Source: Phenylobacterium sp.
GTDB lineage: Bacteria; Pseudomonadota; Alphaproteobacteria; Caulobacterales; Caulobacteraceae
Direction: 5' to 3'
Length of the DNA: 64,000 nt
Assembly (NCBI RefSeq): GCF_013822795.1
Contig: NZ_PNLB01000003.1
Location: 212,270-276,269 of the forward strand
The notes under the pieces: generated by a model
Databases searched by the model: none
The model's input: only the letters and a program-made list of their open reading frames with translations
What the model was told of the DNA's origin: nothing
Shown: piece after piece, positions 57,386 through 64,000 of the stretch
How positions within the stretch are numbered: the stretch's first letter is position 1
Layout: each line of letters opens with the position of its first letter
Translations under genes and position numbers: made by a program

Positions 57386-58330
57386 ATGGCCCGCACCCGC
57401 AAGATCATCAAGAACTCCGTCCACCGAGCGCTGAACACGATCGGCGACCGCTGGAGTCAGCTGATCATCCAGGAGGCGTTCCGCGGGGCGACCCGCTATG
57501 AGGAATTCCGCGCCCGCACCGGCGCGCCGCGCAACACCCTGTCCAACCGCCTGCGTGGCCTGGTCGCCAGCGGCATCTTCGAACAACGCGCCCATCGCGA
57601 GGGCGCGGCCCGTCAGTCGTACCACCTGACGCCGATGGGCCTGGACCTGTTCGACTCGGTGCTGATCGCCTGGTGCTGGGGCATTCGCTGGGACGCCACC
57701 GCGCCCAATGGCCCGGCCGGGCTGGTCCACACAGAGTGCGGCAAGTCGATGCTGCCGATGATGGTCTGCCGCCACTGCGGCGGCGACATCTCGCTGCATA
57801 CCTGCAGCCATCATCCGGGACCGGGAGCCGGCTACGAAGAGGTCGAGATCGCTCGCCTGCACCGCCGCCGCCAGTCAGGCGCGGAGGACGCCGCTCGACC
57901 GGTGGCCGACGTCGTCGACATGACCGGCGACCGCTGGACGGGCCTGGTCATCTCGACCCAGTACTTCGGCATTCACCGGTTCGATGACATCCAGTCGATG
58001 CTGGACATCGCCACCAACATCCTGACCGACCGGCTGCGCGTGTTGGTGACCAATGGCGTGTTCGAGCGGCGGCTCTACGAGATGTCGCCGCCGCGCTACG
58101 AGTACTGGCTGACCAAGAAGGGCAAGGACCTCTATCCGCACGCCCTGGCCCTGCTGGTCTGGGCCGACAAGTGGCTGCTGGAAGACGATCAGCCGCCGGT
58201 CATAGTCACCCACAACCAGTGCGGCCACCCCGTCGACAGCGTGGTCATCTGCAGCGAGTGCCGTCACCCGCTCACCCCCGAGACGGTGACCGAGCGTCGA
58301 ACCAAGGACCGCAAGGCCAGCGCGGCCTAG
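57386..58330 (+). CDS. Fused double-HxlR regulator with two zinc-ribbon-like modules
   Basis: The protein has 314 residues from the ATG at 57386 (MARTRKIIKNS). Two winged-HTH HxlR domains lie in tandem: about 10-105 (LNTIGDRWSQLIIQEAF, APRNTLSNRLRGLVASGIFE) and about 173-265 (VVDMTGDRWTGLVISTQYF, ATNILTDRLRVLVTNGVFE). Each is followed by a Cys cluster: Cys118 with CRHC (128-131), and Cys279 with CSEC (289-292), each with a nearby His. HxlR proteins normally dimerise; here two units are fused. It closes the catabolic cluster and has the shared motif and an inverted repeat upstream, so it is the best candidate for its regulator. Confidence 0.85.
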   Translation: MARTRKIIKNSVHRALNTIGDRWSQLIIQEAFRGATRYEEFRARTGAPRNTLSNRLRGLVASGIFEQRAHREGAARQSYHLTPMGLDLFDSVLIAWCWGIRWDATAPNGPAGLVHTECGKSMLPMMVCRHCGGDISLHTCSHHPGPGAGYEEVEIARLHRRRQSGAEDAARPVADVVDMTGDRWTGLVISTQYFGIHRFDDIQSMLDIATNILTDRLRVLVTNGVFERRLYEMSPPRYEYWLTKKGKDLYPHALALLVWADKWLLEDDQPPVIVTHNQCGHPVDSVVICSECRHPLTPETVTERRTKDRKASAA

Positions 58331-58388
58331 CGCGCCGCGGGATCGAACAGCCTAGCTAGGCGTTCCCCACGCGAAATGGAGGGACGCC

Positions 58389-58736
58389 ATGAGCCTGGAC
58401 AGCCTGATGATCCGTAGCGCCAACCTGCTGGGCGCGCCGTTGAAGGACGCTTCCGGCAAGAAGCTAGGCACGATCCGCGAGATCTACTTCGAGCGCGACA
58501 CCGGCAAGGCGCGCTTCGTGGCGCTGGAGTTCGGCGGGCTGTTCGGGACGAGCGGCAAGTTCCACCCGATCCCCTGGCGGGCGTTGCGCTACGACGAGCC
58601 GTCGGACAGCTATCTCACCGACCTGACCAAGGACCTGCTGAAGAACAGCCCGGCCTACGACCGCGAGCAGTTGAACGACACCGCCTACGGATGGAGCGAG
58701 CAGGCCGAGCGCTACTTCCGCGCCGATCCAGTCTAA
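58389..58736 (+). CDS. PRC-barrel domain protein
   Basis: The protein has 115 residues. The PRC-barrel is at about 8-80: NLLGAPLKDASGKKLGTIREIYFERDTGKARFVALEFG, then FHPIPWRALRYDE. Such domains are adaptors in RNA processing and photosystem assembly, and stress proteins; the role is unknown. A good ribosome binding site (GGAGGGA) precedes the ATG. Confidence 0.85.
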   Translation: MSLDSLMIRSANLLGAPLKDASGKKLGTIREIYFERDTGKARFVALEFGGLFGTSGKFHPIPWRALRYDEPSDSYLTDLTKDLLKNSPAYDREQLNDTAYGWSEQAERYFRADPV

Positions 58737-58842
58737 CCGGCCTGGAGCTGGGCGGCGGGCGGCGCGACGCGTAGTAATGCCTTGAGTGAAAATCTGTGCG
58801 GGCGTGAGCGATTTCTCAACCTCTACGCGCCAGGATTGCGTC

Positions 58843-59304
58843 ATGGCGTCCCAAAACGACCATCAAGACGTTCTGACAGCGGCCCCCAGCTGGAAGCTGG
58901 CGAGCTTCGACCTGCTGCGCTTTGCGCGGTTCCTGGGCGTCGGTGGCCTGGCTGCGGGCACGAACTTCACCTCGCGCTTCGCCTGGAGCCTGGTGCTGCC
59001 GTTCGAGGCGGCTGTGATCTGCGCCTACGCCACCGGCATGGCGCTCGCCTTCGTGCTGTTCCGGGTCCTGGTGTTCCCCGGCTCGCCGCTGCCAATCGCC
59101 GTGCAGGCGCGCAACTTCCTGATCGTCAACGCGATCGGCGCGACCCTGACCTTCCTGACCGCCACGCTGCTGGTGCGCGGAGTGTTCCCGATGATCGGCT
59201 TCACCTGGCACGCAGAGACCATCGGCCACGCCATGGCGATCGCCGTGCCGGTGGCGACCAGCTGGATCGGCCACCGCCGCTTCACCTTCGCGCGCAACGG
59301 CTGA
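58843..59304 (+). CDS. GtrA-like membrane protein
   Basis: The protein has 153 residues from the ATG at 58843 (MASQNDHQDVL), with AGGA upstream; an in-frame ATG at 58786 is possible. Four membrane helices fit the GtrA family: RFLGVGGLAAGTNFTSRFAW at helix 1, YATGMALAFVLFRVLVFP, and VATSWIGHRRFTF at the end. GtrA-like proteins flip lipid-linked sugars in O-antigen or wall modification. Confidence 0.8.
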   Translation: MASQNDHQDVLTAAPSWKLASFDLLRFARFLGVGGLAAGTNFTSRFAWSLVLPFEAAVICAYATGMALAFVLFRVLVFPGSPLPIAVQARNFLIVNAIGATLTFLTATLLVRGVFPMIGFTWHAETIGHAMAIAVPVATSWIGHRRFTFARNG

Positions 59305-59414
59305 GCACCCGACCTTTACGTTTCCCTTATGCGCGGCGGGCGGGTCCCGTCTCGAACCCTGACGCTTGAGGGGCGCATCCTCCTGGCCTGAACCTGGCTA
59401 TGGAGGCTTCTGCC

Positions 59415-59498
59415 TTGGCGGATCTCATTTTTCTCGGCGTCGGCGCGGGGGCGTTCGCCCTGTTCGCGCTGTTCGTCGTCGGATTGAGGCGCATCTGA
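59415..59498 (+). CDS. Tiny membrane peptide at the head of the kdp operon
   Basis: The product has 27 residues if started at the TTG at 59415 (MADLIFLGVGAGAF), which has GGAGG 8 bases upstream. An ATG at 59400 would give 32 residues but overlaps that Shine-Dalgarno sequence. It is a single membrane helix ending in VVGLRRI. It ends 2 bp before kdpF, so it is in the operon. It may be a small accessory subunit of the Kdp pump. Confidence 0.55.
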   Translation: MADLIFLGVGAGAFALFALFVVGLRRI

Positions 59499-59500
59499 AG

Positions 59501-59587
59501 ATGCTCGTCGATCTTCTCTGGGCGGGCGGCGCGATCGCCGTGGCCGTCTACATGCTCGCCGCGCTGCTGCGCCCCGAGCGCTTCTGA
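59501..59587 (+). CDS. kdpF: KdpF, small subunit of the potassium pump
   Basis: The product has 28 residues (MLVDLLWAGGAIAVAVYMLAALLRPERF), in one membrane helix ending in the typical LLRPERF. KdpF stabilises the KdpFABC complex between KdpA and KdpB. The gene lies 12 bp before kdpA. Confidence 0.88.
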   Translation: MLVDLLWAGGAIAVAVYMLAALLRPERF

Positions 59588-59599
59588 CGGATCACTGAC

Positions 59600-61309
59600 A
59601 TGACTTGGCAAGGATGGGCGGAGATCGCCCTGACGCTGGCCGTGGCCATTGGGCTCGGCTGGCCTCTCGGCGTCTATATGTCCCGGGTCTGGAATGGGGA
59701 ACGCACCTGGCTCGACCCGGTGCTGCGTCCCGTCGAGCGGCTGGTCTATGCCGGCTGCGGCGTGGATGCGAACAAGAGCCAGACCTGGTTCGGATATGCC
59801 GCCGCGCTGCTGGCGTTCAACGCTGCCGGCTTCTTCCTGGTGTACGCGATCCTGCGGCTGCAGGGCGGACTGCCGCTGAACCCGCAGGGGTTCTCGGGCG
59901 TCAGCGAGCACCTGGCCTTTAACACCGCGGTGAGTTTCGTCACCAACACCAACTGGCAGTCCTATGGCGGCGAGACGACCATGTCTCAGTTCAGCCAGAT
60001 GGCCGCCCTGACAGTGCAGAACTTCGTCTCCGCCGCCACCGGCGCGGCGATCGCCGCGGCCCTGGCCCGCGCCTTCATCGGCCATCGCGCCGAGGGCGTC
60101 GGCAACTTCTGGGCCGACCTCGTCCGCACCACGCTCTACGTCCTGCTGCCCTGCTCGATCGTGCTGGCCCTGACGCTGGTCGCCCTGGGCGTGCCGCAGA
60201 CCCTGCAAGCCTCGGCCATCGCTTCGACGGTCGAAGGCGGCGAGCAGAAGCTGTCGCTGTTCGCCGTCGCCAGCCAACTGGCGATCAAGCAGCTCGGCAT
60301 CAACGGCGGCGGCATCTTCAACGTCAACTCGGCCCACCCGTTCGAGAACCCGACCCCGCTCACCAACTTCCTGACCGCGGTTTCGATCAACGTCCTCGGC
60401 TGGGCCGCGTTCTTCGCCTTCGGCCGCTCAGCCCGCGCCTTCAAGGACATCCGCGCCCTAGTCGCCGCCGCAGCCGTGCTGCTCTCGCTCGGCGCGTCCG
60501 GAATCTATGCCGCCGAGACCCAGGCCCCGCCAGCTCTGGTCGCCGCCCACGTCGACGCCAGCGCCAACATGGAAGGCAAGGAGGTCCGCTTTGGTCCTGC
60601 CGCCTCGGCCGCCTGGACCGCCCAGACCACCGGCGCCTCGAACGGCTCGGTCAACGCCATGCACGGCAGCTACATGCCGCTGGGCGGCGGCATCGCGATG
60701 TTCCTGATGATGCTGGGCGAGATCTTGCCCGGCGGCATCGGTTCGGGCATCGCCATCATGGTGGTGATGGCCTTGCTGGCGGTGTTCATCGCCGGGCTGA
60801 TGGTCGGCCGCACGCCCGAGTATCTGGGCAAGAAGGTCGAGGCCAAGGAGATCAAGCTGGCCATGCTGGCGGTGCTGGTCGTGCCGCTGTCGATGCTCGG
60901 CTTCTCGGCCATCGCCGCGGTGCTGCCGGAGGCGCTCAAGGGTTTGCTGAACCAAGGCCCCCACGGCCTGTCGGAGATCCTCTACGCCTACGTCTCGACC
61001 ACGGCCAACAACGGCTCGGCCTTCGCCGGCCTGACGGCCAATGCGCCCTGGTGGAACACCACGCTCGGCCTGGCCATGCTGATGGGCCGCTTCGTGCCGA
61101 TCGTGGCGGTGCTGGCCATCGCCGGCTCGCTGGTCGCCAAGCCCAAGCTGGCCCCGTCCGCCGGCACCCTGCCCACCGACAGCGGCCAGTTCGTCGGCCT
61201 GCTGATCGGCGTGATCCTCATCCTCGGCGGGCTGCAGTTCTTCCCGGCCCTCGCCCTCGGCCCGATCGTCGAGCACTTCCAAGTGCTCGGCGCCGTGGCC
61301 GGCCGCTAA
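59600..61309 (+). CDS. kdpA: KdpA, potassium-translocating subunit
   Basis: The protein has 569 residues, the usual length. It is the channel-like subunit of the ATP-driven, high-affinity K+ pump. Selectivity-filter-like stretches are visible in [24 protein letters not shown] and in the later repeats ([43 protein letters not shown]). It lies in the inner membrane with kdpB following after 20 bp. Confidence 0.96.
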   Translation: MTWQGWAEIALTLAVAIGLGWPLGVYMSRVWNGERTWLDPVLRPVERLVYAGCGVDANKSQTWFGYAAALLAFNAAGFFLVYAILRLQGGLPLNPQGFSGVSEHLAFNTAVSFVTNTNWQSYGGETTMSQFSQMAALTVQNFVSAATGAAIAAALARAFIGHRAEGVGNFWADLVRTTLYVLLPCSIVLALTLVALGVPQTLQASAIASTVEGGEQKLSLFAVASQLAIKQLGINGGGIFNVNSAHPFENPTPLTNFLTAVSINVLGWAAFFAFGRSARAFKDIRALVAAAAVLLSLGASGIYAAETQAPPALVAAHVDASANMEGKEVRFGPAASAAWTAQTTGASNGSVNAMHGSYMPLGGGIAMFLMMLGEILPGGIGSGIAIMVVMALLAVFIAGLMVGRTPEYLGKKVEAKEIKLAMLAVLVVPLSMLGFSAIAAVLPEALKGLLNQGPHGLSEILYAYVSTTANNGSAFAGLTANAPWWNTTLGLAMLMGRFVPIVAVLAIAGSLVAKPKLAPSAGTLPTDSGQFVGLLIGVILILGGLQFFPALALGPIVEHFQVLGAVAGR

Positions 61310-61329
61310 TCTTCGCAAGGCGTCAGAAA

Positions 61330-63399
61330 ATGACCGCGTCCTACGCACCGCAAGGCGAGAGCCGCCGCAAGGCCTCGACCCTCGCCACCAGCCTTTCGGG
61401 TCCGATGATCGCCCGCGCCGCGCGCGATGCGGTGGTCAAGCTCGACCCCCGCAAGTTGACCGGCAACCCGGTGATCTTCGCCACCTGGATCGTGGCCCTG
61501 CTGGCCACCGCCTCGACGATCAACGAGATCGCCGCTGGCCGGGACTTCGGCTTCGAGATCCAGATCGCGCTCTGGCTCTGGGCCACCGTGCTCTTCGCCA
61601 ACCTGGCCGAGAGCGTCGCCGAGGGCCGGGGCAAGGCGGCGGCCGACTCCCTGCGCGCCGCCCGCGTCACCACCAAGGCCAAGCTGATCGTCGACCCGAC
61701 GACCGGCACGGTCGTTCCCACCCCGGCCCACAAGCTGGGCGTCGGCGAGGTGGTGCTGGTCGAGGCCGGCGACGTGATCCCCGCCGACGGCGAGATCATC
61801 GAGGGCGTCGCCTCGGTCAATGAGGCCGCCATCACCGGCGAGTCCGCGCCGGTGATCCGGGAAAGCGGCGGTGACCGCTCGGCCGTCACCGGCGGCACCA
61901 CTGTCGTCTCGGACTGGATCAAGGTCCGCATCACCTCGGAGGCCGGCCAGACCTTCCTCGACCGCATGATCGCGATGGTCGAGGGCGCCGACCGCCGCAA
62001 GACGCCCAACGAGGTCGCCCTGGCCGTGCTGCTGGCCGGCCTGACCCTGATCTTCCTGATCGCGGTGGCGACCCTGCTGGGCCTGGGCAAGTACTCCGGC
62101 GTGGTGCTGTCGCCGATGGTGCTGGGCGCCCTCTTCATCACCTTGATCCCCACGACCATCGGCGGGCTGCTGTCGGCCGTCGGCATCGCCGGCATGGACC
62201 GGCTGCTGAAGGTCAACGTGCTGGCCACGTCGGGTCGGGCCGTCGAGGCGGCCGGCGACGTCGACACCCTGCTGCTCGACAAGACCGGCACGATCACCTT
62301 CGGCAACCGCATGGCCACCGAGGTCATCCCCGCCCCCGGCGTGCGCCCGGAAGTCGCCATGCGCGCCACCCTGATGGCCTCGCTCGGCGACGAGACCCCG
62401 GAAGGCCGCTCGATCGTCGAGCTGGCCCGCGCCGAGGGCTTTGACCACGAAGCGCCCGCGCACGGCACGATCATCCCGTTCAGCGCCACGACCCGCCAAT
62501 CTGGGCTCGACGCCGACGGTCAGTCGTGGCGCAAGGGCGCGGTGGACGCGGTGATCCGCAGCCTGGACCTCGCCCCCGAGCAGGTTCCGGCCGAACTGTC
62601 GGCGAGCGTCGACCGCATCGCCCGCTCGGGCGGCACGCCGCTCGCGGTCAGCGAGAACGGCGTCCTGGTCGGGGTGATCCACCTCAAGGACGTGGTGAAG
62701 CCCAACGTGAAGGAGCGGTTCGCCGACCTCCGCCGCATGGGCCTGCGGACGGTGATGATCACCGGCGACAATCCAGTCACCGCCGCGGCCATCGCCTCCG
62801 AAGCCGGGGTCGACGATTTCCTGGCCGAGGCCACGCCGGAGGACAAGCTGCGGCTGATCCGCGAGGAGCAGGCCAAAGGCCGGCTGGTCGCCATGTGCGG
62901 CGACGGCGCCAACGACGCCCCCGCCCTGGCGCAATCCGACGTCGGCGTGGCCATGCAAACCGGGGCCCAGGCTGCCCGCGAGGCCGGCAACATGGTCGAC
63001 CTGGACAGCGACCCGACCAAGGTCATCGAGATCGTCGAGGTCGGGAAGCAGATGCTGATCACCCGTGGCGCGCTGACCACCTTCTCGATCGCCAACGACG
63101 TGGCCAAGTACTTCGCGATCATCCCGGCGATGTTTGTGGCCGCTCTACCCGCGTTGGGAGCCCTTAACATCATGGGCCTGTCGAGCCCGGAGAGCGCCAT
63201 CCTGTCAGCGGTGATCTTCAACGCCCTGATCATCGTGGCGCTGATCCCGCTCGCGCTTCGCGGCGTGCGATACCAGGCGATCGGCGCAGCCAAGCTGCTG
63301 TCGCGCAACCTGCTGCTCTACGGCCTGGGCGGCCTCGTCGCCCCGTTCGTCGGCATCAAGCTGATCGACCTCGCCATCTCCGGCCTGGGGCTCGCCTGA
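61330..63399 (+). CDS. kdpB: KdpB, P-type ATPase subunit
   Basis: The protein has 689 residues from the ATG at 61330 ([13 protein letters not shown]). The phosphorylation motif DKTGT starts at Asp317, and TGES (actuator), and [10 protein letters not shown] (hinge Asp) are present, so the pump should be active. It hydrolyses ATP to drive K+ uptake through KdpA. kdpC is expected downstream, beyond the window. Confidence 0.96.
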   Translation: MTASYAPQGESRRKASTLATSLSGPMIARAARDAVVKLDPRKLTGNPVIFATWIVALLATASTINEIAAGRDFGFEIQIALWLWATVLFANLAESVAEGRGKAAADSLRAARVTTKAKLIVDPTTGTVVPTPAHKLGVGEVVLVEAGDVIPADGEIIEGVASVNEAAITGESAPVIRESGGDRSAVTGGTTVVSDWIKVRITSEAGQTFLDRMIAMVEGADRRKTPNEVALAVLLAGLTLIFLIAVATLLGLGKYSGVVLSPMVLGALFITLIPTTIGGLLSAVGIAGMDRLLKVNVLATSGRAVEAAGDVDTLLLDKTGTITFGNRMATEVIPAPGVRPEVAMRATLMASLGDETPEGRSIVELARAEGFDHEAPAHGTIIPFSATTRQSGLDADGQSWRKGAVDAVIRSLDLAPEQVPAELSASVDRIARSGGTPLAVSENGVLVGVIHLKDVVKPNVKERFADLRRMGLRTVMITGDNPVTAAAIASEAGVDDFLAEATPEDKLRLIREEQAKGRLVAMCGDGANDAPALAQSDVGVAMQTGAQAAREAGNMVDLDSDPTKVIEIVEVGKQMLITRGALTTFSIANDVAKYFAIIPAMFVAALPALGALNIMGLSSPESAILSAVIFNALIIVALIPLALRGVRYQAIGAAKLLSRNLLLYGLGGLVAPFVGIKLIDLAISGLGLA

Positions 63400-63479
63400 T
63401 GGTCATGCGCGAAACCCTCGTCTCGCTCGGGCTGATCGCCCTGCTCTTCGCCTGCGCCTTCCTGGGCGCGGTCATCTGA
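63399..63479 (+). CDS. Tiny membrane peptide after kdpB
   Basis: The product has 26 residues ([16 protein letters not shown] to GAVI), one membrane helix. Its ATG overlaps the kdpB stop (TGATG), so it should be translated by coupling. Together with the peptide at 59415 it makes a second small extra peptide in this operon. It is too short for a family call. Confidence 0.5.
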   Translation: MVMRETLVSLGLIALLFACAFLGAVI

Positions 63480-63514
63480 ACGCCCCTTCAGAAATCCAAT
63501 CTAGGACCCGCTTA

Positions 63515-64000
63515 ATGTTTTCGTTCCGCCTCAGCCTCGCCGCCGCCAGCCTGTCCGCCGCGTCGCTGTTCTCCCTCCCCGCCTTCGCCCAGGATGACAG
63601 TGGCCCGCTCGACCTTTCGTTCAACGTCGGAGCCGCCACCGACTATGTCTGGCGCGGCGTCAGCCAGACCGACGAGAACCCGCAGATCTCGGGCGGCGTC
63701 GACGCGACTGTCGGCGGCATGGTCTACGGCGGCGCCTGGCTATCGAACGTCGACTTCGGCGACGATACGGACTTCGAGCTCGACCTCTACGCCGGCGTCA
63801 AGCCGCAGCTTGGCCCGGTGAACCTCGACTTCGGCATCATCTACTACGGCTACATCAACGCACCGACGGGCTCGGACCAGGACTTCGTCGAGTTCAAGGC
63901 CGCCGGCTCGACGCCAGTGGGACCGGCGACCCTCGGCGCCGCCGTCTACTACTCGGACAACTTCTTCGGCGACACCGGTCCGGCGACCTATGTCGAGCTC
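63515..64000 (+). CDS. TorF-family putative porin, 5' part
   Basis: The gene is cut by the window edge; 162 residues are visible from the ATG at 63515. A signal peptide (MFSFRLSLAAASLSAAS to AFA/QDD) is followed by LSFNVGAATDYVWRGVSQT, typical of the TorF-like outer-membrane family, and beta strands such as FELDLYAGVKPQLG and LGAAVYYSDNFFG. Its place after kdpB suggests it helps K+ or small-solute entry under K+ limitation. Confidence 0.82.
   Translation, partial: MFSFRLSLAAASLSAASLFSLPAFAQDDSGPLDLSFNVGAATDYVWRGVSQTDENPQISGGVDATVGGMVYGGAWLSNVDFGDDTDFELDLYAGVKPQLGPVNLDFGIIYYGYINAPTGSDQDFVEFKAAGSTPVGPATLGAAVYYSDNFFGDTGPATYVEL

Overview
The window is high-GC DNA from an alphaproteobacterium, most likely a Caulobacterales member such as Caulobacter or Phenylobacterium. 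The evidence is the base composition, two large TonB-dependent receptors, PEP-CTERM proteins of the PEPxxWAMM type, a TorF-type porin inside a kdp operon, and the style of intergenic palindromes. The genus is an inference from gene style; no rRNA or marker gene is present.

Layout. (1) 1-4127 is the right end of an integrative element: a truncated gene, a small lipoprotein, small ORFs with look-alike hairpin terminators, a VirD2/DUF3363-type relaxase and a tyrosine integrase. The integrase start faces a duplicated 3' end of a tRNA gene (anticodon-loop sequence CAC, probably tRNA-Val), which marks attachment. The other end lies outside the window. (2) 4190-28652 is mostly ordinary chromosome: an OmpA-domain protein, a GT14 glycosyltransferase, a DUF2478 protein, an aldo/keto reductase, a methyltransferase/LysR pair, a DsbA-like protein, a cyclophilin, a TonB receptor/AraC/HtaA group (probably iron or heme linked), a CoaD-family protein, a GH29 fucosidase, a Baeyer-Villiger-type monooxygenase, NDH-2, a PEP-CTERM protein, PEP carboxylase, and a 70-residue secreted protein whose tail resembles a PEP-CTERM anchor without PEP. 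(3) 28755-58330 is an accessory catabolic region: cupin, TonB receptor and MFS transporter, carotenoid/lignostilbene-type oxygenase, three acyl-CoA ligases, two thiolases, an acyl-CoA dehydrogenase, two SDRs, a DUF1295 5-alpha-reductase-like protein, a nitronate-monooxygenase-like flavoprotein, a DapB-like dehydrogenase, three SnoaL/NTF2-fold proteins, two alpha/beta hydrolases, three TetR regulators and a fused double-HxlR regulator. (4) 58389-64000 holds a PRC-barrel protein, a GtrA-like protein and the start of a kdp potassium-transport operon with two extra tiny membrane peptides and a porin gene.

Main result. Most transcription units of region 3 carry an imperfect direct repeat in their promoters, RCTTKCAW-N4-RNACY, in effect ACTTGCA followed 14 bp later by ACTNA. 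It occurs between the TonB receptor and MFS genes (two copies), between the carotenoid oxygenase and ligase genes (two), upstream of the DUF1295 operon (one), between the flavoprotein and SnoaL pair (two), in two thiolase/oxidoreductase divergons (one each), upstream of the acyl-CoA dehydrogenase (one) and upstream of the double-HxlR gene (one). A half site lies upstream of another SnoaL gene. This suggests one regulon for uptake, CoA activation and beta-oxidation-like breakdown of a hydrophobic, perhaps terpenoid, steroid-like or aromatic substrate. The fused double-HxlR protein is the natural candidate regulator: a head-to-tail pair of DNA-binding domains could suit a direct repeat. All of this was read by eye; no alignment, profile search or motif statistic was run.
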